64,000 nucleotides of DNA from Neoaliturus tenellus (taxonomy: Eukaryota; Arthropoda; Insecta; Hemiptera; Cicadellidae), in the NCBI GenBank assembly GCA_030545055.2, contig CM061533.1, positions 42,994,614-43,058,613 on the forward strand, read 5' to 3'. A program made the translations under genes and the position numbers. The number at the start of each line of letters is the position of its first letter. Within the stretch, counting starts at the first letter, position 1. This document shows, piece by piece, positions 41,092 through 53,906 of the stretch. The notes beneath the pieces are model-generated. The model was not told the origin of the DNA, did not search any database, and saw only the letters and a list, made by a program, of their open reading frames with translations.

Positions 41092-42670
41092 ACTTTGAAA
41101 GCCTGTAGGACAGGGCCCTGGGGGCTGATGTAAATTATAATAGGATTCTGCCACTGCTCATCCACAAAACACTTTGTAAAGGTATGCGCGGATTTCTCCT
41201 ACTATGCATGAAAGCTGAGGAAAAAGGAAGAAACATGTGTTCATGTGTTCCTATTATTAAATAGATAGATGAATAAATAAATTCATACATACCAAAGATG
41301 TTATGTTAAACCATGGAACATAAATTGTTAACGATCTGCAAGAAGTAGGATTACTCAGGAGCAGATTGTGTTGCTTCATAGGTTACAAAATAGCTCCTTG
41401 AGGTTCGTCTTCAATCTTAAGAAGTATGACCATATATCAAGCTACCGAAACATTGTTGGAGTGGCATCCATAAAAAGCACTTGTGACAAGCAAGTAGCCT
41501 GCATTGTTCATAAAACTCTAATTTCAGGAATACCAAATTATTTAAATGAAAAACTGAAGTTGAGAGCAGCAGTAAGAGAACGTAGAACCCGGCAGGACTT
41601 GTTGCTAGACATGCCAAAGGTTAAAGTGGAAGCAGGTAGAAGGGGGTTTTCTTATTTTGGGCCAGCTCAGTACAATGCAGTACCAAGCCAGTTAAAAGCA
41701 CTGCCTTTGAGGAGATTTATAAGTCAATTAGACAATGTATAGTTTTATTTTTTTCTTTTGTAAATTGTATGTAAATAGTATAAGATTATTTTGTTTTCTG
41801 TGTATGTTTGACGTGAGTCAATTTGAAAAACAGTCTTGTAACTGAAATTCGCTCAAAAATAAAGACCTTATTTATTTATTTTATTTATTTAAGTATGTTT
41901 ACGATAAATTTGAGAAAATTTGTGGGCGTTTCACAAATTGTTGGAATGATGGAAGTATTTTCTCAAATTTATTTCATGCCAGGAACTTGTAAAAAAGACG
42001 TGTCCAAGAAAGGTTTAGAAAATTAGAAATAAAGTAAAACATCTTCCTTTATGAGCATGGGGATTTGAAAAACGTCTGATTTAATTTCATTAGAACATGA
42101 GTTTTGGTTTGATTTTAAAATCATATCCAGATGACTCCAATGAGTGAAGACTCATTTATTATGAAAATTTTGCAGCCCTTCACAACAAAACCTTTTAGGG
42201 GCACCACAATTTTTTCAACTTATTACCACTCATTAATAATTAACAGCTGATCGTTTTGTAAACAAAAATTGGTTAGTTAAATGAATTTTTTATCAGTAGA
42301 TCTTAACTAAATTACTTGATTATGAGCAACGAATACACTAGTTACTTAATCTACAAAAATAATAAATGCATTATTATTTCAATTTTATTTTATTTTGTAT
42401 GTCTCGAAGCCAGTGGCATTTACTATTGTTTTGATGGGGAACGGTCCAAACCCCAGCCTTGTTACTAGGGCCTATCTAACTTCAACTTGTTACATAGCAT
42501 CTATATATTAATAGGCAAGCATATTTCTTTTCCTCCTTTTTTCTCAGCTCGTGTGTATCATAGGAGAAATCCGCGCATACCGTTAGAAAAGGAGTGTCTT
42601 GTAGATGAGTAGAATCACATTTTAATTCTCAATGGCATCCAGGGCTACGTCCTACAGGCAGTCAAAGTTC
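41092..42670. mobile_element. DNA transposon with about 140-bp terminal inverted repeats
   Basis: The left arm (41092-41232) reads AACTTTGAAAGCCTGTAGGA and onward to GCGCGGATTTCTCCTACTAT and AAGCTGAGGAAAAAGG. The right arm (42526-42670) is its diverged complement (TTTCTCAGCTCG, CATAGGAGAAATCCGCGC, GTCCTACAGGCAGTCAAAGT). The target duplication is unclear. There is no transposase. A LINE fragment (41300-41890) is inserted inside. Confidence 0.65.
41368..41742 (+). pseudogene. LINE reverse transcriptase C-terminal fragment
   Basis: LHRLQNSSLRFVFNLKKYDH, IVHKTLISGIPNYLNEKLKL and RRGFSYFGPAQYNAVPSQLK match the tail that follows the reverse transcriptase in CR1/L2-like LINEs (the FNLKKYDHIS and P.YL.EKL blocks). 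The catalytic part is absent. The 3' tail is AATAAAGACCTTATTTATTT and further TTATT units (41858-41892). Confidence 0.7.
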
Positions 42671-42879
42671 CAATGTTAATCTTATGGAAGAAGGGTGATT
42701 TATTGAATCATTAGCCAGCTGTTGTAGTAACAAATGCTAGCAAAACAGGAAGAACAAATGTTTTAGAAGTTAAAAATTGTGTTCACTAATTGGGTCCAGA
42801 TCAACTGAAGTTGTGGTTGAGTTTCGACCATTAGACGAACTAATAAATAGTCATTAAAATAGCCTAATGAAAAATGGCA

Positions 42880-42975
42880 ACTGGGTCCGGAATCGTACAT
42901 TTAAAAAGCTACTAAATTTTCTCGTTTGGAATCTAAGACGAGCACTATAACCACTCAGTTACCCAGCCAGTTCTA
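42880..42975 (-). mobile_element. tRNA-derived SINE, copy 3
   Basis: On the minus strand: GGGTAACTGAGTGGTTATAG (A box), GTGCTCGTCTTAG, then TACGATTCCGGACC (B box), and the body shared with copy 1 runs on to about 42840. It is the best-preserved head of the three copies. Confidence 0.6.
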
Positions 42976-42979
42976 AGTA

Positions 42980-44483
42980 GTTTATGCCTTAATAAATGTT
43001 TACTTTTATTTCTATCATAGTTTACTTGTTAAAGATAAAAAAATGTATTTTCATTATATTCCGTAGCAAAAATTGTTTCTCAGCTTTTGTAATCTTCCCA
43101 AAACACGACACCTTCAGAATAATCACCCAAACAACGTTGTACAACACACATAAACATTTAACAAACTCTGACTTATCTCTTGTCTTACCACGTGGATTTA
43201 CGACCGAATATTCAGCCCTGTTACGGCCGCTTAGTGCATATCATAGTTTGTTTACAATGCAGAGCTGATGGTTTGAATGCCAGTTGTTAGTGGATGACAC
43301 ATTAACATCACACACCTGCGCCTATACAACAAGGTGGAGTCGGTATCTTTTGTGTTGTCTGCTTTTGTACTGCTTCATCGCTTGTACCACCACAGTAAGT
43401 TCCACCTTTATCTCTTTACTTTGCAGTGGAAAAGTGTTTTATGTGTCCCGTTTATGTTTTTAAGGTTTTGTTATTAAGGTTTAGATTAGTAACAAGTTAA
43501 TTTGAAAGAAATTGTAGAACATCACACAAAAAATGTTCCCAAAATAAGTGTTTAATTGTTTGTTATTAATGTAGATTTAGATTGGAATAGAGTAAATTTA
43601 AAAGAAATGGAAAACCAAAGTACAAAATTTAATTAATCTAATTTCACCTCTTTAAACTCGATGAGGCAATTAATGTATACTTAATTTTAGTTTTGAATTT
43701 CTGCCATTGGATAAAGTTTCAGTTTGGTACAAAGATAGTTAATTTGAATGATATGACAAACCATTTTATAGAAATTATTCGATCAAACTTTGCTCCACAT
43801 ATTTGTTGCTGTACATTATATGAATGCAAAAAACGGGTTACACCGAGTAGTAATGTTAGCCATGCATTGGTATTACATGCTGTAATTTGTAGATTCTGAC
43901 ATTGTGACTACTAAAACAGTGTTAGACCTGTCAATATCTAGTGTGTCTAGAAATCCAATGATATTAAATATGGTAGTGATAAGAAAAAAAGAAAAAAACA
44001 GTAAATAAAATTATATATAGTGAAAAATGCTGTCTAAGCCAAGACAAAAAAGAACAACCTAAAGAAAGGGGCAACTGTAAGATTTTCATTGCCATATAAT
44101 TGGCATAATCATATTGCTTTAAAATAATATATTTTAATGCAAAATAAGTAGTTTTTAAGTCATTGGTTGGAAACATCTAAAACTTTTTTGAAAACATCTT
44201 AAAAAAAAATCATGCAAATTTTGAATGAGACTTTTGAAAATGCCTTGAATCAATCTATTTAGATCTAATTGTTAAAGTTCTTGTTTGAAAACTCCTAGTT
44301 GAGAAAGGAATTCCTCGCGGATGGTTGCTATTCAACAATCAATTATTGTGTGTTACGGTTATTTTTAAAAGCTGAGTAATCATGTTCAAACAAAATAATT
44401 AACCTTTTGTATTGCACACATATTATGATTAATCACACTTTAGTCTATCATAAACATAATTTTAAAAACATCACACTTTTATA
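42980..44483. other. Intergenic spacer
   Basis: No gene supported. CCACAGTAAGTTCC near 43390 is a possible donor of a 5' UTR exon belonging to the PEBP-like gene, but nothing confirms it. Confidence 0.3.
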
Positions 44484-44491
44484 GACAGGGC

Positions 44492-47444
44492 CATAGGCGT
44501 CATTTAAGGGGGGCAAGGGGGGGCAGTTGCCCCCCCAATAATTTCGGTGATTAAATTTTTTCGGTGAATTTTTTTTTTTCGGTGATTAAAAAAATGGAAA
44601 TTTAAATGTTAGGTTATGTGGTGAAATATTTTGACTTTAACAAAATGTCTACTTTGAATTATTTATGTAAAACTCTTAAATTGACTCATTCTGCAATCGT
44701 TATCTTTGGCAGGAAGTCCCATATCACTTCTGTTGATTTGTTAGGCATTAAAACCATTGTTCATTAGAGTTCCCGCTACAGAAAGAGAGCCAATGTGTCA
44801 GGTACCGGTAGTGCAGCTTAGCGGTAGACATCAGTTTTCCACAAGGCGCATGCGCGGGTCTGGAAGCTGGACAACAACAACGTCAAGTGAATGAGACAGT
44901 TGCGTTGATTGTATGTATATCTGTGTGTCATGAAGTTTTAAATTTATTAAATGTAGGCCTATTGTAGAAACACCATCGGTCAAGAAAGGTTGTGTTCTCT
45001 GGGGCTTTTGGCAATAGAAAAATATGTAGAAATCGACATTAAAAAAGTAATAAATGACTTTGATTCGCGGCGATATAGACGGCTTAATTTGGCATGGTCA
45101 GTTAACTGAACTAACATGTTCTTGTGCTTTACCAAGAAATACAGTGAATTAATTAAATAACTAGTGTAAGCTACATGTTGCCCAGAATCAAGCATTTTAG
45201 TTACTATACTAATAAAACATTTCATTTCCTACAACACAGAAATTTACATTTTGTATAACAACTCTTGGTCAACATTTTTTGTAGGCCTACATACACTTTG
45301 CCATCGTTACCAAGATACCTTGGTCATTTGCATAGCTTAATACGGTACCTACAGTGGCTTACGGGCTTTGAAGTCAGGTCAGCTGCCTTTACAAATTATT
45401 CAAATAGTAAGAATTAGACCATATAGCTGAATGCCGATGTTTCGCACAATAATTCCAATGTTTAGTAAAATCATTGTCCTCAACCACTTACCTCCAAATC
45501 TCGAAGTCAAAGCATAAGTTTTAAAAAGTAAAAACTATCAAATCATAATTTGAATGTGAATAATTTATTAATATAACAATTATAATGAAAATGAGATAGA
45601 TAACGTGTCCGGCAACCAGTACCAAAGTCACTATTACACTTCTTTCAATATACAATTCAGAGCCGTATACACTACACGGATTATAAACCATTCAATTTTC
45701 TTGATTAACCAATCATCGATATAAACAATCAATTATAAGTTGAAGAAATAGTGGCGTTTCTAGCGTTTTCTTATCAATAGCAACAACAAAATTTAACATA
45801 TAGGCTATAATTAATTAAAAGATAGTCTTCAATCATTGGCGTCATGGTCATCGTTTTAAAATCAAAGTAAAACAGACAATGGGATGTTTAGGTGATGTTC
45901 TTTACCTCCATGATTTTCTTCTGGATGACGTTTTATACGTTATTTATAACTTACTCATAGCTTTTTGGACATTCCGTTATTTTTCTCTAGTCCCTCGGCC
46001 AAAACCTTTTATTTGAGGCCACTCAGTGTTAATTCTACAATTTGTGAAACACCCACAACTTTGTTCTAAATATCTACCGCATCCCGAATGTTGCCTCGCG
46101 GCCGCGTCCGTAGCATTAGGCGAGTTTTGGCTGCAGAGGTTTACGGCAATCGTGTTTTAAAATTATTAACTCATTAAGATAGAGATTGGCTCTTAAATTT
46201 TTCTAAAAGTTAAAAGACGGATCTCGTCTTCTCTGGTTTTGAATTTTTTAATAAAATTTCTAATTTCATCTATAATTGTCTAAAATCATCTGTTTTTCTC
46301 GATGCAAATGCATATGGATTTTTTTAGAATTGTGTTGTCTTTTGCTAAATGCAGTCTAGAGCTATAACTAAGGTGTCATATTAAAGAACAATGACGGTTC
46401 TAAATTAATTTCCTCTGTTACACTTTGGAAATTATTTCATCAACACTAGTTAGAAATCGAGAAAACAGATGATTTTAGACAGTTAAAGCTGAAATTAGTA
46501 ATTTTATTTAAAAATTCTAAAACCAGAGAAGACGAGATATGCCTTTCTTCTTTTGGAAAAAAGTTAAGAGTCAATCTCTATCTTAATAAGTTAATTTAAA
46601 AACACGATTCCCGTAAACCTCTCTCTGCAGCCATCAAACTCACCTAGCGCTTCGGCCGCGAGGCGGCATTCGGTAACATCGTTTGGGCTCGGGTAGAGCG
46701 GAGCCTTGCCTTGGTTAAACATACCGTAATCTCTTTTGTGTGAAAAGGTAGAAATAGTACCTACTTTCGCTGATGTCCGATGTTTACACTTTACAGCTAT
46801 TTACTTGAAAATCAAGATGGGTAATCAAATGGGAAAATTACGAACTTTAAGGACTTGTAGGTACTTCCTTTTTAAATGGATAATTATTTACCAATTTACT
46901 TTAGAAACAACTTCACGCCGAGCTCTATCCAATAGTAGAAAACTGTGGGAGGAGTTCTTTTACTAAAGCCCATATCACGTATTAAATATGTATAGATGTT
47001 TTTGCAATCATTATTTATCTTTTTTTGATTAGTTATCCTGACTTTTCTTGTCCTCAATCCTCAATAGCAATTTAGATAGTGTAATGTATTTCAACGATGG
47101 CATCCAATAACCAATTAAATCCATTGAATTTCTTAAGGTGTTTTTCATCACAATAAATACTGGCAGTTTCCGGAGAATAATGACCTTCTACATATAGAAA
47201 CATGTTATATAGTAAAATTGTACATGCATTAGGGTTTGTTTTCATGGGTTTGTGAGATAATATTAAAAGTTCACAGTTTATGGGCAGATTAGTGTTGCAC
47301 GCAATGTAAACTTAATTAGTTTTTATTGACAGTTTTTAGGGAAATTTAAGATGTTTGGCGTATTTGTAGGAAGGGGGAGGGGGTATGACATTGACATTAT
47401 GAAAATCTTGCCCCCCCAATCAGAATGCTGAAATGACGCCTATG
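44492..47444. mobile_element. hAT-like DNA transposon with fold-back core, copy 2
   Basis: The ends CATAGGCGTCATTT and AAATGACGCCTATG are perfect inverted repeats inside the perfect 8-bp target duplication GACAGGGC (44484-44491 and 47445-47452). A G-rich/C-rich block (GGGGGGCAAGGGGGGG and CCCCCCC) follows the left end, with CCCCCCC before the right end. It is 2953 bp long without a transposase ORF. It carries the fold-back module also found in the element at 1072-2668, though the terminal repeats differ. Confidence 0.8.
46072..46708. repeat. Fold-back module, copy 2
   Basis: The left arm CCCGAATGTTGCCTCGCGGC and GGCTGCAGAGGTTTACGGCA and the right arm CTCTGCAGCCATCAAACTCA, then GGCCGCGAGGCGGCATTCGG, are inverted. 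They match copy 1 at 1694-2580 closely, including the GC-rich patch and the AGACGAGAT/ATCTCGTCT blocks. It is shorter because the third internal unit is absent. Confidence 0.7.
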
Positions 47445-47754
47445 GACAGGGCTACACTTGTAGTTTACTTGAGTGTAAGACATATTTTTACATAAAAAGG
47501 TGTAGCCTGTCATTTTTGACCTCATTATCATTTGAGGTTAGGTTTGTGTGACAGTGTTCTCTTTAAATTTCATGAACCCATCAACCTAAGCTTGAATTTA
47601 AGATTTTCCACCAAAGCCATATAGTGAGCCCTTTTGGGTGTAAAGTGCTAACAAAAAATAGCTTTCTACTCATTATGTCGTTCTGCAAAGTTTTAGCTGT
47701 TAATAAAATGAATTTAAAAAAATCTATTTTCAGACCTTGAAACAATTAATTTTT

Positions 47755-49230
<1,476 letters not shown>

Positions 49231-49904
49231 ATATTACCTCATGTACAGCAGAGGTATTTAAATGGCAGTGCTATTTAAATAATGCATGTATACTAAATCG
49301 ACAAAATTTCAAAATGTTGTACACAACTAAAAAAAATACATAAAGTAATGAACAACAAAACCACTTACTTACGTTATTAAAATTACTGAAACTTAGATTA
49401 TATATACTCCCTGAATAAAAGAAAATGTTCGTAAAATATTAATCTATACTTATTTAATACGCTAAGGGTTTTTTTTTGTCTTGAGAACTCCTCCTACAAT
49501 TTTCAACCGATTTTCAAGTTTTTGGTGTCGTTGGATAGGGCTTGGTCTGTAGTTGTTCCGCCAAAAACTGATGAGAATCGGACAGAAAATAAAGACGCTA
49601 TTCACCATTGAAATCTCCAAATTTCCCATTTAAATAACATTGAGATTAAATAAAGCATTTTAAACATCTGTTAAAAATCAGCTGTAAAGATGTGTAGTTT
49701 TGGTGATTAAAGATATTCACAATATTGGATTGGTCGGATGTCATTGATTTAGAGCTAAAAGTAACATTTGTAGTGAATTAAAATAAATTGCTCGATTTCG
49801 AGCAACACGTGTACTAGTAATATTAAGACCAGCATTAAGTGGGATTTTCTTACAATGCTAGACTGTTTTTTTTTTTTTTAGAAAAATTGAATTTATTTTT
49901 TCAG

Positions 49905-50475
49905 CAGGGCCATTGAGAGTGTACGTCAGCCAAGTCTAAAACTTGGGGCCGGGGACAGACAGGGGATTATTTATTTTGTGGGGGAATTTTAGGCTCAATA
50001 TATTAGTATCAACTTCTTAGAAATATAACTACACAGTGACCATACAGATGAGAAATGTTGGTTAAGAAAAAACTGCTGTATTTCTTTATCAGTTTTTTGT
50101 TTGCACTGACTGTATATTTGGTGGCGGCAACTGGCGAGTGGTGACTCATATCTTCCCCCCACAAAGCAGCACGCTCTCCCCCGCCTCCCTTAAATCACCT
50201 GAGCACCCAAGGAAAAACAATCATGTGTTTACCGATAGTGGTACTTCTAAATTAGGAAATACTATTTTCTGAATCTGACCAGCAATAGACAGACTCCATT
50301 GGTTTCTTTTGGGGGTTTTTGAAATTCCTAAAATGAGATTGTGGAGTTCTAATTTTTCAAAAGTTTCCCGGGGAGCAAGCTCAAACCTCCTCTTTGCTGG
50401 GAGGTATTCCATATCCCCGGGGCGGGCCCAGGGTTAGTGCAGACTTGGGGCCGGGCCTGGTTCTCGACAGCCCTG
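49905..50475. mobile_element. hAT-like MITE
   Basis: The ends CAGGGCCATTGAGAG and, read from the other strand, CAGGGCTGTCGAGAA are inverted. The flanks TTTTTCAG and TTATTCGG could be a decayed 8-bp duplication (6 of 8). Inner inverted blocks AAGTCTAAAACTTGGGGCCG and CAGACTTGGGGCCGGGCC lie near the two ends. No ORF of known family. Confidence 0.5.
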
Positions 50476-50479
50476 TTAT

Positions 50480-51540
50480 TCGGTATTGGTATCGATACGT
50501 GACTAAGGGAACTCTCTCAGCAGTTTCAACTTCAACTCAAACCAAAGTTTACTGTAAGTTTAAAATTGAGTTAAACTATGTACAGTATAATCTAAACATG
50601 CTCAGGGAAAACAACCCTTAAATTAATAATTCTGGGAAAGTGGCCCTAAAAATGAGGATTCATTCTTATTTATAAACATTATCAGCTCTCTACTGAACGA
50701 CAGGGAGAGCTTAAATTTTACTTTACTTTAATGTTTATTTTCTTATCTCATCTAAAATTTTAGGGTTTGACACAATCCTTTATTTAAAGTTTATAGCTGT
50801 CATAAAAATTCGATTGATGAGGTTCCTAGAAAAACGACCTCAACCCAATAAACGCTTTGAGATAAGAAATAAATGTATATAAGATTGAACTCTGACATAT
50901 TTCATTATAATTCAACATAAATTAGCAAAATATACGGTACATATAACATTTTAGGAATATTCATAGACAACAAAATATAAAAACTGTTGCAAAGAAGATT
51001 TAATAATGGGTAATTTTTCACATTTTACCTCCTTAGTTTTAAAACCATGTAACTTTAGCCCATATCCAAAATAATTTCCATAAACTACTTTTGGTTTTAC
51101 TACAGTTGGATGCACTTAGAAAATTTATTAAATGCCTACCATACTAAATGAGGACCTCATACCATAGTCCTTATAGGGACTTAAGTGCCCGGGGAAGGAT
51201 CGGTCTGCTCTTTGCTTTAAATGCTGAGAAGCAGGACACAATCATAAAACTTGTGACAAACTGACTGACTACTACAGTGAACTAAAGTCGAAGGGTGTAG
51301 CTGCAGCAGTCGACCATGTTGCTTGTTCCGGGGCGTTATGCATTTTTAAGCTCACCCTAGAATCGCTGAACAAGCCAAGCGGCAACCACTGAAAAAAATT
51401 AATATTAAAAAGAAAATACCAATTTTTATCAAGATATGTTGATAAATAAGAAATATATAAGGTTTTCTTATATTTCCCATTAGAAAAGCTTGATAAATTT
51501 TATTTTAATTTTTCCGTAACCAGTTGCTTGAGCTTAGTTA
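50480..51540. other. Intergenic spacer
   Basis: No gene, RNA gene or known repeat could be supported. A slightly GC-richer patch at 51180-51380 has no long open frame. Confidence 0.4.
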
Positions 51541-51915
51541 ATGCTTCAAAATACTAAATTGTTTTTTTTTTTTTTTTAATTTTTATTGAAACGGTTTTGT
51601 CACAAACGGTCAAATTTTAAAAACTAAGGGTAAAAATGTCAAAAATCCATTTTTGACCCTTTTGGAAACCTATACAATTCCCATGGTCCGATAATTCTTG
51701 TTTGAGAACTCATTTAAATATATGCCGCCCTACAACATTCTACCAAATTTCATCAGAGGCTCCTTTCAAGTTATCCTGCTAACAGATACATAGATTTATA
51801 CATATATGTCGTATATATGTGAATTTGAACAAACGGTGTTTTTTTGGCTTCTGGGGACCTCAAAACAAAAAAGTAACATATGGTGTCATGCTTAGGTCTT
51901 CCCGTGTACTACCAT
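51540..51915 (-). repeat. Repeat family R, partial copy
   Basis: It matches the first third of family R on the minus strand: the GAGGTCCCCAGAAGCCAAAAA complement at 51838-51860, GACCTAAGC near 51895, and the block around the TATATGT microsatellite (51790-51825). Confidence 0.5.
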
Positions 51916-51921
51916 AGTAGC

Positions 51922-52228
51922 TTTGACTATATACACTAACGTGAATAGGTTTCTCATAGCATAGGCGTGTTTGAAACCTATTGACGGTGGTGCGATCTTC
52001 TGCGGTGTACATGAAGTACAAGTGACATATGATATGTAAATCAGTTTCACCAATCTCCTCAACCAAGGATAAACCATTTTACAACTGAGAGTTATGTTAA
52101 TGTTAAGGTAAAATGTTTTTGCAGCACTGTAAATCCAGCTGAATAACAACAACATCGATGGCAGCGACTCTGGTGCAGCGTACACGAAACTTTCAAATCT
52201 TTGCCTCAAACTAAATGCATTGGATGAG
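51922..52228 (+). mobile_element. Second copy of the 330-bp MITE
   Basis: It starts TTTGACTATATACACTAACG and matches 31268-31565 nearly throughout (CCTATTGACGGTGGTGCGAT, TTTTTGCAGCACTGTAAATC, AACATCGATGGCAGCGACTC, CTAAATGCATTGGATGA). The right terminal repeat is missing. It lies about 230 bases before the first PEBP coding exon. Confidence 0.65.
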
Positions 52229-52457
52229 AGATTTTTTCAATGGTAGTAGAGCATATTTCTTATAGGTAAATTTGCTAAAAGGGTTGAATAACAAGTGATA
52301 CTACAAATTAAGTAATTAACAGGATTGAAAAGTCAACACTGAGTAATAAATAAATAATAAGAACTACCCAACACCATAAGATGAACAAGTGAAGATAGAT
52401 CATACTGAAATACTCTATACATTCCATCGAACACTGTGATGTGATTTTTCAGGCGGT

Positions 52458-52688
52458 ATGCTGTTACTCGTGGTAGGATTAACATGGTGTGTGTCAAGCG
52501 TGGTCGGCCGCATCCCTCCATGGAGCCCAGCGTGTCCACAGGTCTCGGATATCAACAACGCCTGTCCCTACGGCAACCTGACTGTCACGCTGTTCAGCAA
52601 AACCATGAGGCCCAAGGACTGCAACAGCCAGGTCAATGTGAAGGAGTTCCTTCACAACCCCGTCATACTTATCGACTCCGACAACAAG
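52458..52688 (+). CDS. PEBP-like gene, first coding exon with signal peptide
   Basis: Acceptor ATTTTTCAG at 52452, then GCGGT and the ATG; donor GTGGGT. 77 codons. After the signal come CPQVSDINNACPYGNLTVTL and DCNSQVNVKEFLHNPVILI, with three Cys that may form disulphides in a secreted protein. The preceding acceptor shows there is a 5' UTR exon upstream. Codons are GC-richer than the surroundings. Confidence 0.8.
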
Positions 52689-53873
52689 GTGGGTGGGTGG
52701 TCTCTTCATCAGTGTGGAGCATTTGGAACAATCTATTTGAACATATGTGTCGGGTAGTAAATTTGTCAACACAAGACAGTCCGAAACTGTGATCTTCAAA
52801 ATTTAAACATCTAGTAGCTGATTTCCGTTGTTCTTATTACCTAGCGATGTTGTCAGTTTTAATTTTTGCTAAGGTTTGCAGTGGTTGATAACAGATACCA
52901 ACAACTGGGTAAGTCGGCACAAATAACCAGCACTGTTGCAAATAATGTAGGATCTCAAGTGCACTTTCCCTTTCAAAAGTTATCAACAACACAGACACAT
53001 GGACTGTATTGGATACATATACCAATATGAAAATGAATAAATGGTGTTTTTGGCTTCAGGGAATTTAAAAATGAAATAAGAAGGCTCGCAGCAGACCTGC
53101 GTACTCAGCGAATTTCCAAATTAGTAGACTAATATTAATTTTGACCAGCTAAACTTGTAAACAAAATTTCATCACGTGCTCATAAATAGAAAAATAAATA
53201 TCTATTCTCCTTAAGATAAATGTAGGGAAAGAGTATGCAGGTATGCTGCCATGGGGGACACTAAAATTAGGTTTTTAGCATAGAAAAAATTTATTTCGAC
53301 CAGGCCTAATAGAAAGTTTCATCAATATCTGTCCATAAATAAAAGATTTTGCCTATTCTCCATATGATTAACATGGGAAACGAGTATGTAGGTTTGCTGC
53401 CATGATAAGTACAAAAACCAAGATTTTAAACCTTAAATGGATGAATCTCAACCAAATGAAGCTAAATACCAGGTTTCATCCAAAAATATTGGTTAATAAG
53501 TGAAATATTAACACATCCTTATTCTCCATAAGATTAACATTGGAACCCCAAAAGACAATGTACTGTCTTTAGACTTTGTAATATCTCGGTAACCAATGGA
53601 GATAGAGCAAAGCTTCAAAATACTAAATTGTGTATTTTTTTGAGCTAAATCCAATGGTCAAAATAAAATTTAAAATTTTTAAAATTTACATATGAAAAAT
53701 GCAAAAAACCCATTTTTGGGGTACAAAACCCCCCAAAACTACCCCTTCCAGTAGGTCGATATGTCTGGTTTTAGAACTCATCCGAATAAACGTAGGATTA
53801 CACATCTCTACCAAATTTGGTGTCGATCGGACCATTTTTACGAGAGTTATCGTGTCTAGGGACACATATATAC

Positions 53874-53906
<33 letters not shown>

